DNA of 64,000 nt, taken from assembly GCF_900105395.1 (NCBI RefSeq), contig NZ_LT629775.1, forward strand, positions 8,335,501 through 8,399,500, written 5' to 3'. Below are positions 56,511 to 64,000 of the stretch, piece after piece. The notes beneath the pieces were generated by a model that did no database searches, was not told the origin of the DNA, and saw nothing but the letters and a program-made list of their open reading frames with translations. Source of the stretch: Streptomyces sp. TLI_053 (lineage in GTDB: Bacteria; Actinomycetota; Actinomycetes; Streptomycetales; Streptomycetaceae). The position numbers and the translations under genes were made by a program. Position 1 is the stretch's first letter, and every line of letters begins with the position of its first letter.

Positions 56511-56975
56511 ATGAACGGAGTCGAGCTGTTCCTCCTGGGTCGCACGCTGATGAAGGTCGGCGAGCAGGCCATGCCCGAACCGGCCACCGGCTCGCGCGGT
56601 TCGGTCCGCTCGGTCCTGGTCACCCTGGGCGAGATCGTCGCCAGCCCGGGGACGACCGTCGGCGAGATCGCCACGCGCACCGGTCTGCCGCAGAGTCAGG
56701 TCTCCACTGCCGTCGCGCGGCTGGTGGAGGCGGGCTCGGTCGAGACCGGGCCCGACCCCGCCGACCGCCGCCGACGGCTCGTCCGGCCCGCCGCCGAGCC
56801 TTCGGTCCGGGTCGCCGAGGTCCGGACCGCCACCGTCGACGACGCCCTCACGGCCGCCCTCGCCGGACCCGACGGTGCCGCCCCGGACCCGGCCGTCCTG
56901 CACGCCGTCACCGAGGCCCTCGCCACCCTCGCCCGCCACCTCGCCCCCGGCCGCCGGGTGCCGCCGGCGGGGTGA
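56511..56975 (+). CDS. MarR-family regulator
   Basis: A 154-residue winged-helix protein. TVGEIATRTGLPQSQVSTAV and ARLVEAGSVETGPDPADRRR (helix-turn-helix plus wing with the conserved D-x-R-R-R) are diagnostic. It is slightly shorter than the typical MarR dimerisation architecture at both ends. Transcription seems leaderless: TAGCCT (56498-56503) lies seven bases before ATG 56511. The four palindromic sites between it and the hydrolase gene imply autoregulation and co-repression. Confidence 0.87.
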   Translation: MNGVELFLLGRTLMKVGEQAMPEPATGSRGSVRSVLVTLGEIVASPGTTVGEIATRTGLPQSQVSTAVARLVEAGSVETGPDPADRRRRLVRPAAEPSVRVAEVRTATVDDALTAALAGPDGAAPDPAVLHAVTEALATLARHLAPGRRVPPAG

Positions 56976-57061
56976 CCTTCCGTCGCCCCGGCCGCTCGTC
57001 GGAACGGTTGTTCGTACGGCGTGGCTTCCGCTCCGGGCCCTGATCCCCTAGCGTGCCGCGC

Positions 57062-58654
57062 ATGATCAGCAGTCACTCCGCCGGCCCGGACGGGCCGCGA
57101 AACGGACGTACCGCCCGCGCCGCCGGCACCGGACGCGCCTCCCGTTCCGGACGTACCGCCCGCGCCGCCCGCACTGCCCGTTCCGGCCCGCTCGCCGCAC
57201 TGCTCGCCGCCGTGCTCGGTCTCGGCACCGTGGCGCTGACGGCCCCGCACGCCGCCTCCGCCGCTCCCGGCGCCGCCCCGGCCACTCCCGGAGCCGCTCA
57301 AGCCGCCCCGGCCGCTCCCGGCGCCGCGCAGGCCGCCGCGCCCGGCGAGGTCGTCCTCGACGAGCACTTCGACGGCCCCGCCCTGCCCACCGGCTGGACG
57401 GCCGTCGAGGGGCCGTGGCGGATCGAGAACGGCCGCCTGGTCGGTACCTCCGCCGACTGGAACCAGCAGAGCCGGATCACCTTCGGCCGCCACCTCACCG
57501 ACTTCCGCATCGAGGTGACCGCCCGATTCGAGAGCGTCGTCGACGCCGCCCGCTGGACCGCCCTCGGCCTGGACGTCCCGGCGAACGGGGCCACCCCCTG
57601 GTCGATCGCCACCGTGCGCTCCGGCACCACCGCCGCCAACGGTCTGGAGTTCGCCCGACGCACCCCCGCCGACGCCTGGAACGTCACCGACACCGCCGTC
57701 GCGCCCACCGCGGCGGGCACCGGCCGGGACGTCCGGCTCGCCGTCGAGGTGCACGGCGGCGCGGCCCGGTGGCTCCTCGACGGCCGCGAGGTCATGCGCA
57801 CCACCCAGGTCGCCCGGAGCGCGGACGGCGGCCAGGCGCTGCTGGTCAACGGCGCCCGGGTGTCCTTCGACGACCTCAGGGTCACCGCGCTCGCCCCCGG
57901 CGCCTTCCTCCGGCAGCCCGGCGCGCCACTCACCGTGTTCGCCCATCGCGGCGCCTCCTCCGCCGCCCCCGAGAACACCCTGCTGTCCGACGAGGTGGCC
58001 CGGCGCGCGGGCGCGGACTGGATCGAGAACGACGTCCAGCCCAGCAGGGACGGCGTCCCCCACGTCATGCACGACGACACGGTGGACCGCACCACCAACG
58101 GCACCGGCCGGGTCCGCGACCTGACGGCCGCCCAGCTGGCCGCGCTGGACGCCGGTGCCCGGTTCGCCCCGGCCGCGGCCGGCGCGCGCGTGCCGACCCT
58201 GGCCGCCCAGCTCGACGACCTGCGCACCCGCGGCGGCAGCCTGCTGCTGGAGATCAAGGGCCCGCACACCCGCGACGAGGTGGCCCGGATCGTCCAGGAC
58301 GTCCGCGACCGCGGCATGGCCGGCCGGGTCCTCGTCCAGAGCTTCGAGACCGACGCCCTGCGCTACACCCGCGAACTGGCCCCCGAACTGCCCCTCGGCC
58401 TGCTGCGCGCCTCGCTGGACGCCGACCCGGTGGCCGTCGCGCGGGACCTCGGCCTGTCCGTCTACAACCCCGCCGACGCAGCCCTCGCCGGCCGCCCCGA
58501 GGTGGTGGCCGCCCTGCACGCGGCGGGCGTTGCGGTCAACGCCTGGACGGTCGACGCGCCCGCCCGCTGGAAGGCCCTGGACGCGCTCGGGGTCGACGGC
58601 ATCATCACCGACCGCCCGGCCGAGCTGGCCGGCTGGCTCGCCGCCCGCCAGTAG
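57062..58654 (+). CDS. Secreted glycerophosphodiester phosphodiesterase with N-terminal lectin-like domain
   Basis: A 530-residue exported enzyme. A basic Arg/Gly start and hydrophobic LAALLAAVLGLGTVALT form the signal peptide, followed by an Ala/Pro linker. Residues 95-280 (LDEHFDGPALPTGWTAVEGPW onward) look like a concanavalin-like beta sandwich. The GDPD domain starts at TVFAHRGASSAAPENTL, with DWIENDVQPSRDGVPHVMHD (metal Glu/Asp, His) and LLLEIKGP. It should release glycerol phosphate from phosphodiesters or teichoic-acid-type polymers. ATG 57062 is taken; GTG 57053 would add three residues. Confidence 0.9.
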   Translation: MISSHSAGPDGPRNGRTARAAGTGRASRSGRTARAARTARSGPLAALLAAVLGLGTVALTAPHAASAAPGAAPATPGAAQAAPAAPGAAQAAAPGEVVLDEHFDGPALPTGWTAVEGPWRIENGRLVGTSADWNQQSRITFGRHLTDFRIEVTARFESVVDAARWTALGLDVPANGATPWSIATVRSGTTAANGLEFARRTPADAWNVTDTAVAPTAAGTGRDVRLAVEVHGGAARWLLDGREVMRTTQVARSADGGQALLVNGARVSFDDLRVTALAPGAFLRQPGAPLTVFAHRGASSAAPENTLLSDEVARRAGADWIENDVQPSRDGVPHVMHDDTVDRTTNGTGRVRDLTAAQLAALDAGARFAPAAAGARVPTLAAQLDDLRTRGGSLLLEIKGPHTRDEVARIVQDVRDRGMAGRVLVQSFETDALRYTRELAPELPLGLLRASLDADPVAVARDLGLSVYNPADAALAGRPEVVAALHAAGVAVNAWTVDAPARWKALDALGVDGIITDRPAELAGWLAARQ

Positions 58655-58747
58655 GGTCGTCGGCGCGCCTTGCCGTGGTCGTCCCCGGCGTCACAGGAGT
58701 CTCCGTCCGACTCGTCGTCAACAGCCGTGATCTGTCGGCGGATCTCC

Positions 58748-58776
58748 TTCAATCACGGGTCTCCGGCGGCTATCCT
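58748..58776 (+). promoter_or_regulatory. Candidate promoter of the caspase module
   Basis: TTCAAT (58748-58753), 17 bp, TATCCT (58771-58776). The -35 is weak. Transcription would begin near 58783, about 67 nt before GTG 58850. Confidence 0.4.
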
Positions 58777-58849
58777 CGCCCTGCGGTGGATCACACCGGA
58801 GTCGGCCGGGGGCGTGGAACGCGCGTGTGTCGCGCGGGGTGGGGGAGAA

Positions 58850-59173
58850 GTGGCGCACGAGGCGGAGTCCTTGGACTCCCTGGAGTTCTGGGTGACCGAG
58901 GACGAGGAGGAGGACGGCGACACGATGGGTGTCTTCCGGCGCGACCGGGAGGCCGTCCTGCGCCGGGTGCCGCTCGGGGCGCTGCGCTCGAACCTCACGG
59001 AGACGGTGGACGCGCTCCAGACCCTCTTCGAGCAGATCGCCGACCGCGGCGGCCCGTTGCCGCTCAAGGAGGTCCAGCTCAGCTTCCAGGTCTCCGCCTC
59101 GGGCGGCGTCCAGCTGGTCGGCACTTCCCAGGTCCAGGGCACCCGTGGGATCACCTTCGTCTTCGGCAACTAG
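58850..59173 (+). CDS. Small effector-associated (Trypco/Pepco-like) protein
   Basis: A 107-residue acidic protein. VPLGALRSNLTETVDALQTL (41-60) is a helix pair. QLSFQVSASGGVQLVGTSQV and GITFVFG form a beta hairpin at the end. This is the outline of the small domains found beside bacterial caspase- and trypsin-type effectors in conflict systems; the naming is from memory and needs a profile search. GTG 58850 gives the expected LEFWVTEDE beginning. ATG 58924 is a possible later start. The caspase gene starts 9 bp after its stop, so the two are one unit and probably a signalling pair. Confidence 0.68.
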   Translation: MAHEAESLDSLEFWVTEDEEEDGDTMGVFRRDREAVLRRVPLGALRSNLTETVDALQTLFEQIADRGGPLPLKEVQLSFQVSASGGVQLVGTSQVQGTRGITFVFGN

Positions 59174-59182
59174 CGGGACCGG

Positions 59183-62100
59183 ATGGGCGGGTTCGCCGCA
59201 CTTCTGATCGGTGCCAGCGACTACGAAGGAGAGGAGTTCATCACCTCACTGCCCTTCGTCCCCCAGGATCTCGAACGCCTCGACGGGGCCCTGCGGGCGC
59301 GCGGCTTCCGGGTCGAGCGGCCTGGAGTGAGTGGCCGGACGGGCTGGAACTTCGTGCACGGCGAGGTGACGCGCTTCCTGGAGGAGGCGCCGTCCGGCGC
59401 AACACTGCTGATCTGCCTGAGCGGACACGGCCTGCACGCCCGGGGCGTGGACTATCTGGTGCCGGAGGACCTGCGCCGGTTCCGGAAGCCGCCGTGGAAG
59501 GGCTGCGTCGCCATCGACTGGCGCCGCGAGATCGAGAGCAGCCGTGCCGCGGCGGTGCTGTTCCTCGTCGATGCCTGCCGGGAGGGGGTGGGTGACGACA
59601 CCATGGGCGGAGCGGCCGCCTGGCCGACCAGGAGGGCCAGGGCCGTCAAGGCACAGCAGGTCGCCCGCCTCTACGCCTGCGCGCCCGGGGGGCTCGCGCA
59701 CTTCGCCACCTCGGGGAGCGGCTCGTTCAGCCTGTTCTCGCGGGCGGTCCTGGAGACGCTTCGTTCGCACGACGGCGAGTTGACCCTGGAGCAGCTGGCG
59801 GAGGCCGTCCAGCACCGGATCGGGGAGCTCCACAGGGAGCACCGCAAGCTGGGCGCCCCGCAGGAGGTCCGGGTCCTCTCCGACACGGACCGGACGGCGT
59901 TCGTGGTCGCCGGCCCGTTGCTGGAGCCCGCCCCCGACCCGGTCGACGACGGCCCGGTCGACGAAGGCCCGGTCGACGACGAACCGGTCGCGGCGGACCG
60001 CCCGCCGGCCGTGCCCCACCTCCACGACCTCGTGGGCCGCGCGCTCTTCCAATGGAAGTCCTACGGGCGGACCGAACTCCTGGCGGAGTACGCCGCGCTC
60101 GGGCCGACCGCCGAACTGCTCGACCTCGCCGCCCGGTTGGAGGACGGAGCGGTCGCTGCGATGTGGGACGCGGCGGCCGGACTCCGCCCCGTCGACCCGC
60201 TGCTGGAGCTGGTCGGCGCGCTCTGCGCGGCCGGTCGGAGCGAGGTCGCGCACCGGATCCTGGAGGCGGCGGCCGCGCGCCCGGTACCCGAACTGCCGCT
60301 CGTGCTCGCCGGACTGGCCGCGCTCGCCGGTCCCGTCGACGAACCCGGACCCGCCGGACTGCCGGCCGACACGGTCGAGGCGCTGCGGTCGACGCTGCTC
60401 CGGGCCCTGGCCGCGCTGCCGGTGGACGGCTGGGCGGCGTGCGTCGTGGAGCTGCACCGGGCCGGACTCGCCGCCGAGGCGGCCGGGGTGTCCGACGGGC
60501 CGAGGCCGGTGGAGGACCTGCCGCCGCTGCTGGCCGCGCTGGACGCCGAGGAACTGCCGGCCGAGGTCGAGCGGTTGGTGCGGGCGAGGGTGGCCCGGCT
60601 CGGTTCCGGGGCGGTGGACGGCCTCCTCGTGGAGCTGTCCCGGGCCGGGGCGGTCGAGGCCAGGGCGACGGCGCTCGCGGCGGTGGCGGAGTGGCCGGTG
60701 TCGTCGGTCGCCCATTGGCTGCGGTCCGCGAGGGTGCGGGATGGCCTCGACCGGGACGCGGCTTCCGTCGTCCGGGCCCTGGTGAGTCACCGCGAGGTCC
60801 AGAAGCTGCCGAGGGTGTTCCGCGAGGCCGGCCTGCAGAGGTTTCTCCAGCTGTTCCGTGAGGAGTGTGCCCAGCGGGAGCCCCGCGCCCTGCATCGTCT
60901 GCTGGACGTCCTGTGGCACACCGTTGACCGCGACCTCGCTCCGGCCCGCGCGGACGCCGTCGCCGTCGTCCGGCGCGCGGCCGAATTCATGCGGCCGGAG
61001 GACGCGGGTGAGCTGACCGTCCTGCTCTGCGGTCACGGGCCGCGAGAACTGCTCGACCCCTTCCTGGAGCGGCTGTGCGGGGAGCCGCCGGACCGGGTGG
61101 CGTACGCCCTGGTCCGGGTCTGGGAGCTCCCGACCGTGGGGCGGCCGGACCACGACCCGGTCACGGCCGCCGTGTCGGTGCTGGGCCGGCGGTACCCGGC
61201 CGAGGAAGTGCGCGTCCTGCTCGGGGAGCTGGAGCAGCGACGCCTGTCCGCCGTCACGGCCCGGCTCCGGGACGCCCTGGTCCGCGACCGGTCGACGCTG
61301 GAGCTGCTGACCGTGCTGGCGGAGGCGCCGTCGACGGAGCGTGATGTGTTCCTGCGCCGGATCCTCGTGCTGCGCCGGGAGCCGGGCCGGCTCGCCGAAC
61401 TGCTCGACGCCTGCGGTGAGGAGCGGTTCGCGTCCCTGGGCGACCCGCTGGCGCGGGCCGTCGTGGCCGAGTGCGAGGCCGCCGAGCTGGCGGGTGTGCT
61501 GGTCGAACTCCGGGCCCGGAAAGGGCTGGCCGGGGAGCGGCTGCTGCGCGACCGGCTCGGGCCCGTCGCGAGCACGGCGGCGCCCGCCCCGCCCCGGGAG
61601 CCCGTGCCGGTGCTGCCTCCGCTGCCCCGGGAACCGCCCCGGGAACCGCACCGGGGTCCCGGCCCGGCCCCGGCCCCCGGGCCCGACCCCGTTCCCCTCC
61701 GCCCGGCCGCGGACCGGGGCGCCCTGCTCGGCCTGGCCTGGCGAGGATCGCCCGGCGAGGTGGCCGAGCTGATCGTCGCCCTCGACGCCCAGGGGCCCGG
61801 TGCCGGTGCGGCGGTCGATGTCGACGAGCTGCTCCGTACATTCCTCGACGCCGGACCGGTGCAGCGGAGCGGAGCGCTGATCGGGGCTCTGGGGGCCGAA
61901 CACCGTGGATCCCGCCCCGGCGAGCAGCTGGTCGAGGCGCTCAGGGCGCACGCAGCCAGGCTGTTCGCGGCGGCCCGGGCGACCGGCTCCGAGCAGGGCA
62001 CCTCCTACCTGCTGGACGCCTTCCTCGGCGGGCCGCCGATCCTGCCGCAGGAGTTCCGTGCCCTGATCGGCGAACTGCGCCGGACCGGCGGTGGACGGGA

Positions 62101-63637
62101 GGCCGGTCTCCTGCTGGAACGGCTGGGGAGCGAGCGGCCGCCCCCGGTCGTCGTCGGCCTGCTGGAAGCGCTCCGGGACGACGAGGCGTTCGAGGTGCTG
62201 TGCCGGGCGGCGGCCGGGCGGCCGGTCCCGGAAGTTGCCGAGGTGCTGCGCAACTTCCGGCTGGAGCGGCCGCGGCGGGGGCAGGCGGTGCAGCGGTTCG
62301 TGGAGCACCTCGCGCGGGCGACCCCACCGGACCGGTTCGCGGAACTTCTGGTGGAACTGCTCGTCGGCCGGCAGGGTGTCGTCGCGGGTGCCGTGCTGCA
62401 GGCCGCCCGCTGGACCGGTTCCGAGGAGGAGCTCGGCCGGCTGTTCACGGCGCTGGCCACCCGGGGCGAGGAGGCGCGCGGCGTCGCGATGGACACGCTG
62501 GCCCCGGAGCTGTTGACCTACCAGGCCGACTGCGTCCTCGCCCACCTGCGCCGGAACGGTGACGAGCAGCTCGGGATGCCCCTGCTCCGCGTCGGCGCGC
62601 GGAGGGTCCACACCCCACTCTTCTGGGCCGGACTGAACGAGCGCGGCTGGTTCCGGTACGCGGCCGCCCTGGTGGACGAGGCCCCGCCGGACGCCCCGCT
62701 CGTGGCCTGGTACCGGCAGCTGTACCGGACGGCGCCCGGCCTGGACCGCGCGGCCCTGCGGCGGGAGGTCGGGGCGGACGGCCCGGTCGGGGAACTCGCC
62801 GGCCGTGCCGCCCGGGGCGAGCCGGTCAGGGCGGCACTGGCGGCGGCGGCCCTGCACCGGAAGCCCGCGGACGTGGTCGGTCTGCTGGCCGCGCTGGCGG
62901 ACCTGCCGCCGGCGCGGCCCGGCGCGGGGCCGTACCCCGATCCGGCGCCCCGGACCGCGGTGGCGGCGCGGCAGGCCGAGCTGTTGGCGATCCTCGCGGC
63001 CGCCCGGCCCCCGGCGGAACTCGCCCTGATCCTCCGGGCCCTGCGGGAGACGGGCCGGCCGGCGGAGGCGGAGCGGATCGTCGACCACCTGCTCGCCGAC
63101 GAACCCGCCGACCGGGTCGCGGCGCTGCTGGACACGCCGTTGCCGGTGGTCGGACCGACGGACCGTGACCCCGCCGGACGTTCGAACGGGACGGCGGAGC
63201 TGCTGGCCAATCGGATGCTGGCGGGTGACTCGGTGGCAGATGTGATCGGGCGCCTGCTGAGGATGGGCTGGCGGAGGAGCGCCGAGGTGCTGGCCACCGA
63301 GCTGTCCGCCCGGGGCAGGACCGGTGCGGAGATCGCCCGGGCGGCGGCGAGCCTGGTCGACCTGGCGCCGGAACTCAGCCACGCGATGACCGTGACCGTC
63401 TGCCGCCACCGGCCTCCGGAGCACGTCGCCGACTTCCTCCAGCACCTGGATCCGACGGGCCGGGGAGCGCCGGTCGGGGAGGCGATCGAGATGGTCCGCT
63501 CGGGCCGTCCGGACGACGACGTGGCCGAAGTCGGGCGGATGCTGGAGCAGCGGGGCCTCCGGGAGTTGGCGGCCCGGTTGTCGGGGCCGGCGGAGCCGCC
63601 CGGCCGGCGGCCGCGGTGGGGCCGCCGCAGGCACTGA
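59183..63637 (+). CDS. Giant caspase-fold (C14) protein with long helical-repeat tail
   Basis: A 1484-residue protein. Residues 1-240 are a caspase/metacaspase domain: FAALLIGASDYEGEEF opens it, LLICLSGHG holds His82, and VLFLVDACREG holds Cys132, the catalytic pair; SFSLFSRAVLETL follows as in active members. An acidic repeated linker (VDDGPVDEGPVDDEPV, about 253-268) leads to about 520 residues of helical repeats. A Pro-rich linker at about 795-845 is followed by a second repeat array to the end, whose units look like LxxLLxxLRxxGRxxEA. No NTPase, TIR or membrane part is visible. The array likely senses a trigger and releases the protease. Confidence 0.85.
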   Translation: MGGFAALLIGASDYEGEEFITSLPFVPQDLERLDGALRARGFRVERPGVSGRTGWNFVHGEVTRFLEEAPSGATLLICLSGHGLHARGVDYLVPEDLRRFRKPPWKGCVAIDWRREIESSRAAAVLFLVDACREGVGDDTMGGAAAWPTRRARAVKAQQVARLYACAPGGLAHFATSGSGSFSLFSRAVLETLRSHDGELTLEQLAEAVQHRIGELHREHRKLGAPQEVRVLSDTDRTAFVVAGPLLEPAPDPVDDGPVDEGPVDDEPVAADRPPAVPHLHDLVGRALFQWKSYGRTELLAEYAALGPTAELLDLAARLEDGAVAAMWDAAAGLRPVDPLLELVGALCAAGRSEVAHRILEAAAARPVPELPLVLAGLAALAGPVDEPGPAGLPADTVEALRSTLLRALAALPVDGWAACVVELHRAGLAAEAAGVSDGPRPVEDLPPLLAALDAEELPAEVERLVRARVARLGSGAVDGLLVELSRAGAVEARATALAAVAEWPVSSVAHWLRSARVRDGLDRDAASVVRALVSHREVQKLPRVFREAGLQRFLQLFREECAQREPRALHRLLDVLWHTVDRDLAPARADAVAVVRRAAEFMRPEDAGELTVLLCGHGPRELLDPFLERLCGEPPDRVAYALVRVWELPTVGRPDHDPVTAAVSVLGRRYPAEEVRVLLGELEQRRLSAVTARLRDALVRDRSTLELLTVLAEAPSTERDVFLRRILVLRREPGRLAELLDACGEERFASLGDPLARAVVAECEAAELAGVLVELRARKGLAGERLLRDRLGPVASTAAPAPPREPVPVLPPLPREPPREPHRGPGPAPAPGPDPVPLRPAADRGALLGLAWRGSPGEVAELIVALDAQGPGAGAAVDVDELLRTFLDAGPVQRSGALIGALGAEHRGSRPGEQLVEALRAHAARLFAAARATGSEQGTSYLLDAFLGGPPILPQEFRALIGELRRTGGGREAGLLLERLGSERPPPVVVGLLEALRDDEAFEVLCRAAAGRPVPEVAEVLRNFRLERPRRGQAVQRFVEHLARATPPDRFAELLVELLVGRQGVVAGAVLQAARWTGSEEELGRLFTALATRGEEARGVAMDTLAPELLTYQADCVLAHLRRNGDEQLGMPLLRVGARRVHTPLFWAGLNERGWFRYAAALVDEAPPDAPLVAWYRQLYRTAPGLDRAALRREVGADGPVGELAGRAARGEPVRAALAAAALHRKPADVVGLLAALADLPPARPGAGPYPDPAPRTAVAARQAELLAILAAARPPAELALILRALRETGRPAEAERIVDHLLADEPADRVAALLDTPLPVVGPTDRDPAGRSNGTAELLANRMLAGDSVADVIGRLLRMGWRRSAEVLATELSARGRTGAEIARAAASLVDLAPELSHAMTVTVCRHRPPEHVADFLQHLDPTGRGAPVGEAIEMVRSGRPDDDVAEVGRMLEQRGLRELAARLSGPAEPPGRRPRWGRRRH

Positions 63638-63725
63638 GAGCGGGGGCGTCCGACGGCCGGGGTGCGCCGGGCCGGCCCCCACGACCGGCCCGCCACATCC
63701 CAGTTGCAGCCTCCCGCCCCCCGGG

Positions 63726-63947
63726 TCAGCCGTTCTCGGCCGCCGTGTCGGCGTCGGCCGCGGCGGCGGCGCTCTCGGCGGCGTCCAGCTTCTGCTGGAG
63801 GTCCCCGGGCGGCGCGTCGTCGGCCGTACCGGGTGCGGCCGCGCCGGGGGCGGCGTTCCCGGGTGCGGCCGGGCCGCAGCCGGTGAGCAGTGCCGCTCCG
63901 GCCAGCAGCACGGCCGCGAGCACCCCGGCGGCGGGCCGGCGGGTCAC
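63726..63947 (-). CDS. Small lipoprotein
   Basis: A 73-residue lipoprotein starting at GTG 63947. The signal TRRPAAGVLAAVLLAGAALL ends in the lipobox LTGC. The mature part of about 48 residues is low-complexity Ala/Gly/Pro, then LQQKLDAAESAAAAADADT, a short helix. The start overlaps the stop of the gene entering from the right edge (GTGA), so both belong to one operon. Function unknown. Confidence 0.7.
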   Translation of the reverse strand: MTRRPAAGVLAAVLLAGAALLTGCGPAAPGNAAPGAAAPGTADDAPPGDLQQKLDAAESAAAAADADTAAENG

Positions 63948-64000
63948 TTGCCGGCGCCCTTGCCGTGGGCGGCGCACCAGGTCGCCACGGACTTGAGGTC
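63944..64000 (-). CDS. 3' end of a gene cut by the window edge
   Basis: Only the last 18 codons are inside the window (DLKSVATWCAAHGKGAGK and stop TGA). The stop overlaps the GTG start of the small lipoprotein. Too little is present to name a product. Confidence 0.6.
   Translation of the reverse strand, partial: DLKSVATWCAAHGKGAGK

Noticed and set aside
59246..63682. A 1478-codon minus-strand frame opposite the caspase gene
   Set aside because: Composition-driven mirror of the plus-strand codons; no motif, no ribosome site, Pro/Arg/Gln-rich.

Overview
The window is very GC-rich, third codon positions are almost all G or C, and GTG/TTG starts and stop-start overlaps (GTGA, ATGA) are frequent. 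It carries a rodlin-like protein, DUF397/DUF5753 regulators, a DUF6230/DUF6114 pair and ArpA/ScbR-like TetR proteins. This points to a chromosome of the Streptomycetaceae (Streptomyces or Kitasatospora). No rRNA, tRNA, CRISPR array or intact insertion sequence was seen.

Layout. 0.3-2.5 kb: a TetR gene whose 3' end contains the promoter and a palindromic operator of the DUF6230-DUF6114 pair behind it. 2.6-11.2 kb: alcohol dehydrogenase divergent from an XRE/MmyB regulator, a globin-FAD oxidoreductase, a selenium-binding-protein-type methanethiol oxidase, an alpha/beta hydrolase, a spermidine-synthase-like protein and an LCM-type methyltransferase. 11.4-14.9 kb: a tightly coupled lipoprotein / unknown / membrane metallopeptidase operon. 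15.4-20.0 kb: DedA, a Gfo/Idh oxidoreductase, DUF2199, an AraC-VOC pair and a membrane protein, with a 68-bp perfect palindrome between the last two convergent units.

20.0-33.1 kb: acyl-CoA-type catabolism in two blocks, phosphotransferase plus acyl-CoA dehydrogenase at 20-22.5 kb and SDR-SDR-quinone oxidoreductase plus TetR at 28.7-32.2 kb. Both blocks have the same 20-bp operator. Between NmrA-like and quinone oxidoreductase genes lies a 3.2-kb island (25.4-28.7 kb) bounded by imperfect direct repeats. It holds two small secreted proteins, a small membrane protein, a frameshifted XRE relic with an intact DUF397 partner and several gene fragments.

33.3-38.4 kb: ArsR-controlled MFS exporter, two autoregulator-receptor-like TetR genes with long palindromes between them, a GH25 lysozyme and a rodlin. 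38.7-44.3 kb: a LacI-controlled catabolic cluster (Gfo/Idh dehydrogenase, DUF993 lyase-like protein, TIM-barrel isomerase, glycerate kinase). 44.5-52 kb: DUF4239 membrane protein, a second-type EPSP synthase, GNAT, a polysaccharide-synthase-type GT2 and an acyltransferase-3/SGNH protein. 52-58.7 kb: small singletons, including a P-loop kinase-like gene between two copies of the same hairpin and a MarR-controlled hydrolase.

58.8-63.6 kb is the most unusual part. A small effector-associated-type protein is followed after 9 bp by a 1484-residue caspase-fold (C14) protein with a visible His/Cys pair and a very long helical-repeat tail. This architecture suggests a bacterial conflict or programmed-cell-death module. 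All functions are read from sequence and memory of families; nothing was searched.
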